A stretch of DNA of 47,615 nt, taken from Gemmatimonadota bacterium (GTDB taxonomy: Bacteria; Gemmatimonadota; Gemmatimonadetes; Gemmatimonadales; GWC2-71-9). This document shows, piece by piece, positions 7,785 to 16,719 of the stretch. Position 1 is the first letter of the stretch. Each line of letters begins with the position of its first letter. Where the stretch lies: positions 1-47,615 of the forward strand of contig JAJCZW010000002.1 in NCBI GenBank assembly GCA_029262155.1, given 5' to 3'. The notes below the pieces were generated by a model that worked only from the letters and a program-made list of their open reading frames with translations, ran no database searches and was not told the origin of the DNA. A program made the position numbers and the translations under genes.

Positions 7785-8939
7785 GGGCGACTGGACTGCC
7801 AAGTGGTCGAGGAGAGAATCCCGACCGACCGCGCGCCGGGCGAGGGCCCGACCACAAATCGTGCCAATCAAGTTGCCAGTTCCCGAGTAGCCACCCGTAA
7901 CCCACACTCCGGAAGCAAGCATCCCGGTGATGGGGAGTCCACTGGTAGAGTATCCCACACTGGCCCCCCAGCGATGCCGAATCGGTTCGTGGACGTGGAG
8001 CGTCTCTCGGAGGTACAACTCGAGTGCGTGTTGCACGGCGTCGGTCGGACATTCCTCAGTCGTCCATTCGGCGGCGCCACCGCGATCACGAAAACCTCCT
8101 AACGCTAGACAGCGATCGGAAAGTTGATGGATGTATTCGTAACCGTATCGGGCGTAGACTGGACGCGGAAAGCGTGCAGTTGAGAGTGGGGAGGTCGAGA
8201 GCATCTGCAAGCGTGCCGTCCGAACCGAGGTCCCGAGTTCAGGACATAGTGTCTCCAGTTTGCCATCAATGGTGATGAGGACATGCTTAGCGGTAACGCG
8301 CGCTGTCTCGGTCGTGACAATGTTTGCAGCAACCTCTACCGCCTTCGCATTGCCGTAGAGTCGCGCTCCACTTCCTACGACTTGTCGGGCAAGATGCTGG
8401 CATCGCAAGAGAGGATTGCATGCGCCGTCCTCGGGGAAGAGGAGCCCCCGGCCCTCAGGGCCGTCGTACCGATCGACAGACTGCGCATCCTGACGCATGC
8501 AGTCGTACTGTGCTGCGCAGTCCTCAAGCTCCACAGCCGAGGAAGCGATTCGAAGTGAGCCTTGGCGGGAGACTCCCGGTGTGGCGGCCGCAACGGCATC
8601 GAGCGTATCGAGTGTGGCGCGGTACCACGCCAACGCGACCTCGCGCCCATGACTTGACTGGGCGTTGTGGTAGAAGGCCGGTAGCCCAGCGAGAAGAAAC
8701 CCGCCGTTCTGTCCGGCGGCACCCGCACCGACCCCTATGGCGTCGAGTCCCACAACGGTCTGTCCCAACTCTAAGGCTGCTTGAATCGCGCTGAGACCCG
8801 AGTGCCCCAACCCGATCACACACACATCCGCCTCCACGTTCCCTAACAGCGGCGCCAGTGGCGTCTCCTGAGAATCACGCCAAACCGCACGGGTGGCGGA
8901 TTGAAGAGGTGCCATGGTGGAGGTGCTCGAAACGCGCAT
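7695..8939 (-). CDS. FAD-dependent oxidoreductase, DAO family
   Basis: Flavoprotein of the D-amino-acid-oxidase-like family (similar to gamma-glutamylputrescine or glycine/D-amino acid oxidases). The ADP-binding Rossmann motif VCVIGLGHSG is at about residues 40-49, followed by the family's GAAGQNGGF segment. The C-terminal FAD contact region is WVTGGYSGTGNL. The last about 30 residues are hydrophilic and repetitive (PPSSQEHESGEEG) and are read antisense to the end of the CPBP gene, so the native protein has an unusual tail acquired by read-through into the neighbour. The start could be the ATG at 8939 or the in-frame ATG at 8915; neither has a good ribosome-binding site. It is divergent from the NTF2-like gene. 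Substrate unknown; an amine or amino acid is likely. Confidence 0.82.
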   Translation of the reverse strand: MRVSSTSTMAPLQSATRAVWRDSQETPLAPLLGNVEADVCVIGLGHSGLSAIQAALELGQTVVGLDAIGVGAGAAGQNGGFLLAGLPAFYHNAQSSHGREVALAWYRATLDTLDAVAAATPGVSRQGSLRIASSAVELEDCAAQYDCMRQDAQSVDRYDGPEGRGLLFPEDGACNPLLRCQHLARQVVGSGARLYGNAKAVEVAANIVTTETARVTAKHVLITIDGKLETLCPELGTSVRTARLQMLSTSPLSTARFPRPVYARYGYEYIHQLSDRCLALGGFRDRGGAAEWTTEECPTDAVQHALELYLRETLHVHEPIRHRWGASVGYSTSGLPITGMLASGVWVTGGYSGTGNLIGTICGRALARRAVGRDSLLDHLAVQSPSEVLPPSSQEHESGEEGVGNGMGDHQVPE

Positions 8940-9029
8940 TCCGTAAGCTACGTAGGGTATCTTCTATCGTGCCATTCTTCGTCGGGTGACCCAACGCCCC
9001 AAAGGCATGCTCATGCTCAAGGAGAACGT

Positions 9030-9500
9030 ATGCAAAGATCGTTGCTAGTCATTGGGATCCTCTGCGGCTGGCACCTCAATCACCCGGCGCCGATCCTCGC
9101 GCAGGCTGACGGTGCTGAGGTTGTCGCCGTCGTCGAGCAGTTCTTTACCGGTATGCGTACCAAAGACTCGACCATGATACGAGGCACCGTCGACCCCCTC
9201 GCCCGACTCATCTTGGTGACGCCGCAGGGAGAGGCCCGGGCCCTGTCTCTGGGGGACTTCATCCAGCGAGTCACCACCGGTCAGGAGGTGTTCGATGAGA
9301 AGATCTTCGAACCCGAGGTTCGCATTGATGGCTCTATGGCCACCCTATGGGCAGCGTACGATATCCTGATCGATGGGACATTTAGTCACTGCGGATTCGA
9401 CGCGTTCCAGCTTTCCAAACTAGCTACCGGTTGGAAGATCACTCAGATCAGTGATTCGCGTACTCGTCAGGGATGTACGTCGCCGCGGGCGCCTCGGTAG
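9030..9500 (+). CDS. Secreted NTF2-like / SnoaL-like domain protein
   Basis: A 156-residue exported protein: signal peptide MQRSLLVIGILCGW...ILAQA, then an NTF2-like cone fold typical of the DUF4440/lumazine-binding group (VVAVVEQFFTGMRTKD near the mature start; WAAYDILIDGT and KITQISDSR in the later strands). The start is fixed by AAGGAG at 9019-9024, six bases before the ATG. No catalytic residues can be assigned. Members of this family are often small periplasmic or cytoplasmic proteins without known enzymatic activity. It stands alone between the oxidoreductase gene (divergent) and the kinase gene (convergent). Confidence 0.75.
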   Translation: MQRSLLVIGILCGWHLNHPAPILAQADGAEVVAVVEQFFTGMRTKDSTMIRGTVDPLARLILVTPQGEARALSLGDFIQRVTTGQEVFDEKIFEPEVRIDGSMATLWAAYDILIDGTFSHCGFDAFQLSKLATGWKITQISDSRTRQGCTSPRAPR

Positions 9501-9523
9501 CCGATCGAAGGCCTGGGCACAGG

Positions 9524-11323
9524 TCAGGCGAGGGCGACCTTCGCCTCGGTGAGGGCGGCCTCGAGGTTGGCGGCCGCCCCACTTAACGTCTCAACTGAAA
9601 AGCTCTGATACCGACTCAACACTGCGGCGGCCTCAAGAAGTTGCTGGGCGAGACGATCCCGCGTGGTTTCGGTGCCCGTCGCGCTTTCCCACCAATCGGG
9701 TGGGAGCGCTGGCATCTCGCGTCGCTGGCGATCGAATCGGTCAAGATTGTCGTCAAGAACCTCCAGATCCTGTGCCGCCTCCGACGACGACGTCACCAGA
9801 GCGTAGATGTGCTCCAACGGAGCATCGTCCTCAGCCACCGCCCGCCGTGCGAGGCGGAGAATATCTGCGAGAAGTCTTTGGGCAGGGCCCGGTGCAAGCC
9901 GGAGAAGGGCGCCCGCTGCCACTGCCTCGATCGCCGGATCGAGTGGGTGGTCAAGGCGACGGGGCCGTAGGAGTGGTGTCCGGAGGGCCCGAATGGCGGA
10001 CCAGGCCAAGAGCGTGGCCACGAGGGGTGTTGCCCAAAGAAACCGTTGGTCGGCGACGAGGCCGGCGACGATTCCGCTCAGTACAACGGCCAGTAAGACG
10101 GCCCCCATCGAAAGCGGCAGTGCCTGCCACGCGTGTGTTACCGGAACGAGACGCCCCTGGAGCCCAAACCGTTTGAGGTGATCCAAGACTCGAGGCGAGG
10201 AAAGGCTGGGGATCTGGGCCAGAGTGCGTTGGCCATGTAGAGCTTTCCGAAGCAGGGCCGGGGCCACGCGGTGGCCGGTGAGGTCTCCGGCCGAATGTAG
10301 GGGGTGCGGATCTCCTGCACGACGGGTCCCATTCGACACCAGGAGAAGCGTATCTGCATTCCGTTCTCCCAACGCTCCGCAAGTATCGCAAATTGGGAGG
10401 CCGAGGCAACTTGGCTCTCCACACACCAGACAGTCGTCGGGCCCTCGTTTGGGGGCACGGTCCTCGGCCGGAGCCTCCACTTGGTGGAGGCGAAGAGCGT
10501 GGGCAAGGTCCTCCATCGTGCGGTATCGATCCGCCGGATCGGCCGCTGTTGCCCGGGCGATTGCGTCGTCTAGCCATGCTGGTACATGACTCCCACCCGC
10601 GCTTCTCCTAGGATGAAATCCTTCGGGCACAGGAGGAGGTGGTAAACGCGAGGCGAAACGTTGTGGGAGTTCTCCGATGAGGGTGGTGTAGAGTGTCAGG
10701 CCGAGCGAGTAGACATCGGATCGGGCATCCCCGCGTTCGCCAGCGAGTAACTCCGGCGCGGAGTAAACCAGGGTTCCTACCACATCGCCCTGGTCGGTCA
10801 CGGCTCCCTTTTCATCGTGTCGCGCAAAACCGAAATCGGTTATCCGTGGCCCCATGACTTGATCGATCAGGATATGCTCTGGCGCCAGGTCTCGATGAAC
10901 GATTCCAACCGCGTGGGCTGCTCCAAGGGCGCTGGCAAGCTCGATCCCAAGATGGACCACCTCCACGGTGCCGAGTGGACCACGGGCGCGAATTCGCTCA
11001 GCCAAGTCCTGCCCCGGGACATACTCCAGAACAACAATCGAGATCCCATTCTCTTCGAGATAGGCGCGGACCGGGACGATGCCAGGGTGTTGAATGCGTT
11101 TGGTGAGTGCGGCTTCTCGGCGAAGGCGCTCACGGGCCATAGGTGCGATGTTTGGTGGGGGGGTCAGGACTTTCAGGGCGACGACCTGGCCGGTCCGATG
11201 TTCTTGAGCAGCATACACAGTGGAGTATGCCCTACGGCCAACTTCGCGTAGCACTTCGTATCGTTTTCCGATCCGGGACCCCGGAGGGAAGACCGTGGGT
11301 CCCGTCGCGCACTGGTTCCTCAC
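9524..11323 (-). CDS. Membrane-anchored Ser/Thr protein kinase with degenerate motifs
   Basis: Hanks-type kinase of 599 residues. The kinase domain (about 18-275) has Lys51 in VALKVL, HRD at 143-145 and DFG at 163-165, then SAPE. Two features are off: the Gly-rich loop reads VGRRAYSTV, lacking two of the three glycines, and the metal-binding Asn five residues after HRD's Asp is His150 (HRDLAPEH). After the kinase domain come a four-Cys zinc ribbon at about 298-315 (CLVC...CDTC), two membrane segments at about 402-447, and a helical C-terminal domain. The start is taken as GTG 11323, whose bases overlap the stop of the upstream gene (GTGA), giving translational coupling; an in-frame ATG at 11368 exists but would overlap more. 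It could be a weak kinase or a pseudokinase scaffold. Confidence 0.85.
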   Translation of the reverse strand: MRNQCATGPTVFPPGSRIGKRYEVLREVGRRAYSTVYAAQEHRTGQVVALKVLTPPPNIAPMARERLRREAALTKRIQHPGIVPVRAYLEENGISIVVLEYVPGQDLAERIRARGPLGTVEVVHLGIELASALGAAHAVGIVHRDLAPEHILIDQVMGPRITDFGFARHDEKGAVTDQGDVVGTLVYSAPELLAGERGDARSDVYSLGLTLYTTLIGELPQRFASRLPPPPVPEGFHPRRSAGGSHVPAWLDDAIARATAADPADRYRTMEDLAHALRLHQVEAPAEDRAPKRGPDDCLVCGEPSCLGLPICDTCGALGERNADTLLLVSNGTRRAGDPHPLHSAGDLTGHRVAPALLRKALHGQRTLAQIPSLSSPRVLDHLKRFGLQGRLVPVTHAWQALPLSMGAVLLAVVLSGIVAGLVADQRFLWATPLVATLLAWSAIRALRTPLLRPRRLDHPLDPAIEAVAAGALLRLAPGPAQRLLADILRLARRAVAEDDAPLEHIYALVTSSSEAAQDLEVLDDNLDRFDRQRREMPALPPDWWESATGTETTRDRLAQQLLEAAAVLSRYQSFSVETLSGAAANLEAALTEAKVALA

Positions 11324-11889
11324 GGGTCCTCGATTATATCGAGGACCCGAACGGCCTCGGCCCTCCACCCATCACCGGACGGATAGGCGACGAGAAAGTC
11401 CGAGAGATACCGTTCCGCCGCTGCACTTCGGTTCGTCGCATAGGCCGACATGCCGGCGTGATACATCGCCATGTAGTTATTCGGCCAGAATTCCAAAACG
11501 AGTTCCATGATCGGACCCGCTGCGCGGTCATCACCGGCGTCGGCAATCGGGTGACCGACCTGGAAGAGCACCTGGGCGGCATGTCCCTGGGCCGAAACGG
11601 TGAGCTGCTGGATCTGGGTTCGGGCCATCGAGATCTGCCCGGCAATGGCCCTACAGGCGATACCGTACGCGGTACCATTGTCTGTGGCCGGCGGAGGCGC
11701 CTGGCGGAGGTGCACATCGACTTCCAAAGCGTTGCAGAACGGTTTTGCGGTGGCAAACCACCCGCCGGTATTCCCATCGCCCAAGCCGATCTGAACCGGA
11801 GGCTCAACCGGAGGGCTCGCCGATCGACCATTGATGGCGATGAGACTGACGCCGACAAAGGCTAACCCCAACAGATGCTGTATTCGCAT
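11320..11889 (-). CDS. Small secreted TPR-like protein
   Basis: A 189-residue exported protein. The ATG at 11889 follows GGAGAGGGG and opens a signal peptide (MRIQHLLGLAFVGVSLIAI). The C-terminal half has a helical repeat pattern resembling one or two TPR units (NYMAMYHAGMSAYATNRSAAAERYLSDFL). Two Cys in the mature part (AKPFCNAL and YGIACRA) could form a disulphide. Its stop overlaps the GTG start of the kinase gene (GTGA), so the two are translationally coupled and likely act together, perhaps as an extracytoplasmic partner for the kinase; that is inference. The family is not recognised. Confidence 0.7.
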   Translation of the reverse strand: MRIQHLLGLAFVGVSLIAINGRSASPPVEPPVQIGLGDGNTGGWFATAKPFCNALEVDVHLRQAPPPATDNGTAYGIACRAIAGQISMARTQIQQLTVSAQGHAAQVLFQVGHPIADAGDDRAAGPIMELVLEFWPNNYMAMYHAGMSAYATNRSAAAERYLSDFLVAYPSGDGWRAEAVRVLDIIEDP

Positions 11890-12021
11890 CGATTTCCCCT
11901 CTCCACATGGCAATCCTGGATTCCTTGAAAGCAAATCCTATACCGCCCCAAGAGGGGGTGGCTATACTGGAGAGTGTTGTTGTGCCAGGAGTTGCACGCT
12001 TGTGGGGCACAACGACTGGGG

Positions 12022-13554
12022 TCAAGGTGTCGCCATGGCCGCCTTTCGATGGCGGGCCCTGAAGAATCCCCTGATGAGGAAGCTGGCGGCCAGGCCGATG
12101 CCCCCGATCAAGTGGGTTGGGTTGGGTCCGGCATAGATAAACATGAGAATGAAAACGGTGGAGACCAGCAGGGTGATGAACGTCATCGGGACTCCGTACC
12201 GAAGAAAATCGGCAAAGGTGATCTTTATCCCATCGCGTTCTGCAAGCCCCAGCACGGTCACATTGGCCGAGGCGCCAATGGGGGATCCATTCCCTCCCAA
12301 GCAGGCACCGAGGGAGAGTGCCCACCAGAGCACGATGGTGTTGCCTTGCAAGTCTCCTGTCAGTTGCGCAACGATCGGAATACTAACGGCGACGAATGGA
12401 ATGTTGTCGATGAGGGCGGAGACCACCGCGGCCACCCAGAGAATCAGCAGTGCACCGAGGGCGAGGGTTCCCATCTCAGTCAGGCCAAGCATATCACTCC
12501 CCCCATGAATGGTGGAGGCGAGCCCTTGTGCGAGGGTATCGATAAGTCCGGTCTCGACGGCGGCCCCAACGGCGATAAAGAGGAAGGCAAAAAAACTGAG
12601 TGTCGGCCATTCGATCTCCTTCTCGATGACCTCCAGCATGCCATGTTTTCGTTCGCTCGCAGAGGGGCGATATCGTCGGAGGTAGAGCACATCCTGGACC
12701 AACAGAAGAAGCGCTGCGCCGATCGCCGCGGGGACGGCGGCCGGCATGCCCGTGATGCTGTGGGTGATGAACCCAACAAAGATGAGGCCGGAGATGCTCA
12801 AGGCCCACCGAAGGAGGGGAACATCGGTGATCTGTCCTTCGATTTCGCCTGGTGGGACCGCCGGGCCTTTGAGATCATTGCGGTAATACCGCGTGGTATA
12901 CCACTCCAAGATTATCATCATGAAAACGACTGGGATTGTCAGGTTCACGATGAACGAGAGGAAGCTGATATTCGCGGCGGATCCGATCAGGATGTTGGGA
13001 GGATCCCCAATCAACGTCGCCGTGCCACCAATGTTCGACGCCAGCACCATGGGGAGGAGGAGGAACTCCGGGCGCACCTTCACCTGCCTCGCCATGACGA
13101 CCGCCATCGGTGTCATGAAAATGACCGTTGTCACATTGTCGGCAAGAGCCGACACAGCGGCAGTGAACCAAAAGACGAGTCGCTGAAGGACCAAGGGGTT
13201 GCCCTGGGCCCGCGACACCAAACGACCGACAGACCAGCCAAAGACCCCAGTCGATTTGAGTACACCAACAACCGCCATCATCGAGGCGAGCAGGAGTAAG
13301 ACATTCAGATCAAGCGCGCCTTGGGACCCCTGAAAGGTGATTAGGTGGTATGGGGTCAGGTAGGTAATGCCCCAGAGGAGGGCCACGGCGGTAAAGACGA
13401 TGAGGACCCGATGAGCCTTCTCGAATGCCAGAAGGGCGAAGACCGAGACGATGATGATCCCGACGATCGTTTGCGAGACGGGGTCTGTGGTGGCTGTGAG
13501 TGCCTCTTCCCCGGTGGTGGCGAGCAATAGGGGCAATAGATGTCCGGCGATCAT
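12022..13554 (-). CDS. SLC13/ArsB/NhaD-superfamily permease
   Basis: Polytopic transporter of the ion transporter superfamily (510 residues, about 11-12 membrane helices). The two inverted repeats each show the diagnostic re-entrant loop segments: SALADNVTTVIFMTP in the first half and SALIDNIPFVA in the second, with ASNIGGTATLIGDPPN and LGGNGSPIGASANV as the paired downstream loops. This layout is shared by ArsB/citrate transporter/NhaD-type carriers, so the substrate could be an organic anion, arsenite or Na+/H+; sequence alone does not decide, and no arsenic genes are nearby. It is divergent from the M24 peptidase gene, and 132 bases separate its stop from the next minus-strand gene; that gap holds a G/C-rich hairpin on the minus strand (around 11945-11963) that may be its terminator. 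Confidence 0.87.
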   Translation of the reverse strand: MIAGHLLPLLLATTGEEALTATTDPVSQTIVGIIIVSVFALLAFEKAHRVLIVFTAVALLWGITYLTPYHLITFQGSQGALDLNVLLLLASMMAVVGVLKSTGVFGWSVGRLVSRAQGNPLVLQRLVFWFTAAVSALADNVTTVIFMTPMAVVMARQVKVRPEFLLLPMVLASNIGGTATLIGDPPNILIGSAANISFLSFIVNLTIPVVFMMIILEWYTTRYYRNDLKGPAVPPGEIEGQITDVPLLRWALSISGLIFVGFITHSITGMPAAVPAAIGAALLLLVQDVLYLRRYRPSASERKHGMLEVIEKEIEWPTLSFFAFLFIAVGAAVETGLIDTLAQGLASTIHGGSDMLGLTEMGTLALGALLILWVAAVVSALIDNIPFVAVSIPIVAQLTGDLQGNTIVLWWALSLGACLGGNGSPIGASANVTVLGLAERDGIKITFADFLRYGVPMTFITLLVSTVFILMFIYAGPNPTHLIGGIGLAASFLIRGFFRARHRKAAMATP

Positions 13555-13746
13555 CGTCGGCTCGATGTGAGTGGTTGCATGACGGGGAGCCCCTGGGCTT
13601 TCTGCCGAACGGCGTGAAACGGTCTTGGATTCTCGTAGGAGTGGTCATCAGACGCAAGCAGTCCGGTTGCCGGGTAGGGGAGTCTGTGCGATTGTACCTC
13701 CATCCTGGCCGCCACCTTCTCTTGTCCTCTCTCCCGTGAGGAATCG

Positions 13747-15093
13747 ATGCTGTCTCGCGCCTTACCCTCGCTCCTCCTCCTCCTCACCCTGGTTTCCCCT
13801 ATCCTTCCCGCGCAGGCAAGGCCCTTCGGTACGCTCCGGGATCAGGCCGCGCGACAACAGGCATGGTTGGCTGAGCGGCTCGAACAGATCGTCCCCGCGC
13901 TCATGAGACGAGATGGGGTGGATATGTGGATTGTGCCGATGCGTGAATACAACGAGGATCCCGTCTTCTCGTCACTCGTCAGCCCGACCACCTTTGCCGC
14001 TAGGCGCCGGACGATTTACGTCTTCTTCGACCGAGGCACCGACAAGGGAGTTGAGCGTCTTGCCCTCGGCGGGACGAGCCAAGGAGATCTGTATCAGCCG
14101 GTGCGAGCGACTCATCCCACTCCGACTGGTGAGCCTGCGGAGTTGTGGGGTGATGCGCAATGGCAGGTTTTGCGGGACGCCATCGCGGAGCGAAACCCCA
14201 CCCGCATTGGCATCAATGTGTCACGGGTCTTTGCGTTTGGGGATGGATTGACCGTCGGTGAGTATGAAGGGCTGACGGAGGGAATCGGACCGGAGTTTGC
14301 CGAGCGGTTGGTCCGGGTTTCCCGACTCCCGGTCGATCTGATCGCCACTCGTCTTCCAGATGAAGGACGGGCCTTCGTCCAGATGACGGAGTTGGTCCAC
14401 CGTCTCATAGGGGAGATGTTTTCCGATAGGGTCGTCACCCCCGGCACAACCCGTGCCTCCGATCTGGTGTGGTGGTGGCGACAGCGGGTGAATGACTTGG
14501 GACTGGGGACGTGGTTTCAGCCTTCGATCAGCGTGCAGCGCGTCGGAGCGACTGCTGACAGTCTCGGCGATGATCCGGTGATCAAACGGGGAGACGTCCT
14601 CCACTGTGATGTCGGGCTTGTCGCGTTCGGTCTCAACACGGACACCCAACACAACGCCTATGTTCTCCGTGAGGGCGAAACGGACGCTCCTCCCGGATTG
14701 CGGCGCGCCCTCGCCAACGCCAACCAGTTGCAGGATCTCCTCTTTGAGGAAGTCCGGCCAGGACGCACCGGCAATGCGGTTCTCCAAGCCACCCTTTTGC
14801 GGATGCGATCGGCCGGGCTCGACGGGAGTGTGTACTCTCATCCGATCGGACTGCACGGCCATGGGGCGGGACCCCTCATCGGCCTCTGGGACCGCCAGGA
14901 AGGCGTCCCCGGGCGGGGCGACCACACCATCATTCCCAATATGTGGTTTTCCAGTGAACTTCAGGTCACGACCCCGGTTCCGGAGTGGAATGGACAGCGA
15001 GTACGGATCGCGCTAGAGGAAGATTTCATTTTGGGAGCGGGCCAGCCGCGATGGGCTCTTGCGCGGCAGAACCGCTTTCATCTGATCCAGTAG
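13747..15093 (+). CDS. Secreted M24-family metallopeptidase (Xaa-Pro peptidase-like)
   Basis: Exported pita-bread-fold peptidase, 448 residues. After a signal peptide (MLSRALPSLLLLLTLVSPILPAQA) comes a creatinase-type N-terminal domain (about 30-215) and the catalytic domain. The five dinuclear metal ligands are visible in order: Asp in HCDVG, Asp in NTDTQHN, His in GLHGHGAGP, Glu in FSSELQV, and Glu in ALEEDF. The canonical first Asp/Asp spacing is kept. The start is preceded by GAGG at about nine bases. It is probably cotranscribed with the antiporter gene nine bases downstream. A role in trimming proline-containing peptides in the periplasm is inferred from the family. Confidence 0.88.
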   Translation: MLSRALPSLLLLLTLVSPILPAQARPFGTLRDQAARQQAWLAERLEQIVPALMRRDGVDMWIVPMREYNEDPVFSSLVSPTTFAARRRTIYVFFDRGTDKGVERLALGGTSQGDLYQPVRATHPTPTGEPAELWGDAQWQVLRDAIAERNPTRIGINVSRVFAFGDGLTVGEYEGLTEGIGPEFAERLVRVSRLPVDLIATRLPDEGRAFVQMTELVHRLIGEMFSDRVVTPGTTRASDLVWWWRQRVNDLGLGTWFQPSISVQRVGATADSLGDDPVIKRGDVLHCDVGLVAFGLNTDTQHNAYVLREGETDAPPGLRRALANANQLQDLLFEEVRPGRTGNAVLQATLLRMRSAGLDGSVYSHPIGLHGHGAGPLIGLWDRQEGVPGRGDHTIIPNMWFSSELQVTTPVPEWNGQRVRIALEEDFILGAGQPRWALARQNRFHLIQ

Positions 15094-15102
15094 GGGGAGT
15101 TG

Positions 15103-16074
15103 ATGACATTGAGTGTTGCCCTCCTCCTTCTCCTGGTTGGGCTCCTTCTCCTCGCAGCGGGTGGGGAGTTGTTAGTGCGGGGGGCCGTGCTCCTCGCCCG
15201 TCGGGCTGGTGTTACCCCCGCCGTTGTGGGTCTCACCGTTGTCTCCCTGGGGACCTCCCTCCCGGAACTCGTGGTGAGTTTGTTGGCCGCACTGGGAGGG
15301 CGTCCTGACATCGCGATCGGGAATGTTGTGGGATCGAATATCATGAACGTGGCGTTTGTGCTCGGGTTGACAGCACTCCTTGTCCCACTCCCCATCGTGG
15401 GGTCGGTCGTGAAGTTGGAGTGGCCATTCATGTTCGCGAGCAGTGCGGTGTTTGCCCTCCTCATACGTGATGGGTGGATCGATCGGCTCGAAGGCGGGTT
15501 TTTCCTCATCGCGCTTGTGTTGTTCGTAAGCTTCGCAGTGCACCTCGCTCGATCTCACGTGGCGGGAGCGGAGCGGGCGGAGATCGCCTCGGAGGTGGCG
15601 CGGCGGTCGTTCGGTGAGATGGCACGAGCAGGGATGCTCCCCATACTTGCGGTTATCGCTGGCTCAGGCGTGTTGTTGCTGGGTGGGCGAGTCCTTCTCG
15701 ATGGGGCCGTACGGTTGGCTGAACTTGCCGGGATCAGCGAGCGCGTCACAGGGCTGACCGTCGTTGCCATGGGAACCAGCATGCCGGAAGTGGTCACGTC
15801 TGTGGTCGCGGCATACCGAAGACACACAGATGTCGCAGTCGCCAACATCATTGGGTCGAATATTTTTAACCTGCTGGCCATTTTGGGCACCACCTCTCTT
15901 GTGCTTCCCATTCCGATCGCCCCGGCGATCGCCGGCATCGATGTCTGGTGGATGTTGGGGACGTCCTTCCTGTTGCTTCCGCTGATGCGCATCCGATTCA
16001 ATCTGAGTCGGTTTGAAGGCGGCCTCCTCCTCACTACCTACTTTGCGTATCTCTGGCGATTGCTGCTGCGCTAG
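15103..16074 (+). CDS. yrbG: Calcium/sodium antiporter (CaCA superfamily, YrbG-like)
   Basis: Inner-membrane cation exchanger of 323 residues with ten predicted helices in two inverted halves. Each half has the alpha-repeat motifs: GTSLPELVVS with GNVVGSNIMN in the first, GTSMPEVVTS with ANIIGSNIFN in the second; the Glu of each repeat coordinates the cation. A hydrophilic loop at about 145-170 separates the halves. The start is the ATG at 15103, with GGGGGAG directly upstream; an in-frame TTG at 15100 is unlikely. It follows the M24 peptidase gene by nine bases. Function by family: exchange of Ca2+ for Na+ or K+. Confidence 0.92.
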   Translation: MTLSVALLLLLVGLLLLAAGGELLVRGAVLLARRAGVTPAVVGLTVVSLGTSLPELVVSLLAALGGRPDIAIGNVVGSNIMNVAFVLGLTALLVPLPIVGSVVKLEWPFMFASSAVFALLIRDGWIDRLEGGFFLIALVLFVSFAVHLARSHVAGAERAEIASEVARRSFGEMARAGMLPILAVIAGSGVLLLGGRVLLDGAVRLAELAGISERVTGLTVVAMGTSMPEVVTSVVAAYRRHTDVAVANIIGSNIFNLLAILGTTSLVLPIPIAPAIAGIDVWWMLGTSFLLLPLMRIRFNLSRFEGGLLLTTYFAYLWRLLLR

Positions 16075-16154
16075 TCGACGCTTGTACCGGGTAGGGCGGG
16101 CAAGTATCCTATAGGCTGATGATTGCACCTGTGGAATGACGAAGGAGCATGCCC

Positions 16155-16658
16155 GTGGCCGATGAACCAGCATATTTACAGAAGTTGCGGCGTGACCGCG
16201 CTGCGCGGGGTAAGGCCGTGGGGGCCAAATCCGCGCCGGATGCCTCAGAACCCAAGCGCACCGTTGCTGAAGAGGAAGCGGTTCGATGGGCCAAGGAGGT
16301 TACTGGTGGAGGTGTGTTGCGGTCGGTCCAGGACTTGCACGGCGCGAGGTACGCCGTCCTCCGCAAGATCACCAGCGCGGCCGGAACCACGTATTACTCG
16401 TTGGAGGGGTTGGCGACCCGCAGTCGGCTTCTGGAGCGGCTGCGGCCTGGCGCGGGAATGGGTGAGGAGATTCTCGGTGCCTATGAAGTGAAGGGTGGGC
16501 GACCCGTCACCTATCAGGCGACTCCGGAAGGCGTGACGATGTCACTCGGGGCTGCGCGGTCTGGGGCCAACCCGCTTTCTCCCGAGAAGATGCTTCGCAA
16601 GGCGGAGCTCGAGGCCGAGAAGCGGGCCCGCACCCGGGGAGCACAGCGGGAACGGTAA
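16155..16658 (+). CDS. Hypothetical basic cytoplasmic protein
   Basis: I do not recognise this 167-residue protein. It has no signal peptide or membrane segment. Both ends are highly charged and probably unstructured (LRRDRAARGKAV at the start, AELEAEKRARTRG at the end). The middle has a beta-rich stretch, RYAVLRKITSAAGTTYYSLEGL. The start is chosen as GTG 16155 because AAGGAG at 16142-16147 is seven bases upstream; the in-frame ATG at 16149 is only one base from that site. It lies between the antiporter gene and the sensor kinase that opens the electron-transfer locus, with no evidence that it belongs to either. Confidence 0.55.
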   Translation: MADEPAYLQKLRRDRAARGKAVGAKSAPDASEPKRTVAEEEAVRWAKEVTGGGVLRSVQDLHGARYAVLRKITSAAGTTYYSLEGLATRSRLLERLRPGAGMGEEILGAYEVKGGRPVTYQATPEGVTMSLGAARSGANPLSPEKMLRKAELEAEKRARTRGAQRER

Positions 16659-16692
16659 CTGCCCGTGAACCGACGTCCCTTCCGACAAATAG

Positions 16693-16706
16693 CGGGTATA
16701 CACCCG
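16693..16706. promoter_or_regulatory. Short palindrome before the sensor kinase gene
   Basis: CGGGT-ATAC-ACCCG, a near-perfect 14-base palindrome ending 13 bases before the kinase ATG. It could be an operator or chance; the 61-base gap has no other obvious signal. Confidence 0.25.
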
Positions 16707-16719
16707 GTCTAGGTGCCCG

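Noticed and set aside
11974-13299. Open frame of 441 codons on the plus strand
   Set aside because: It is antisense to the SLC13/ArsB-type permease, highly hydrophilic with His/Asp/Gly bias typical of a reversed membrane gene, and has no ribosome-binding site.
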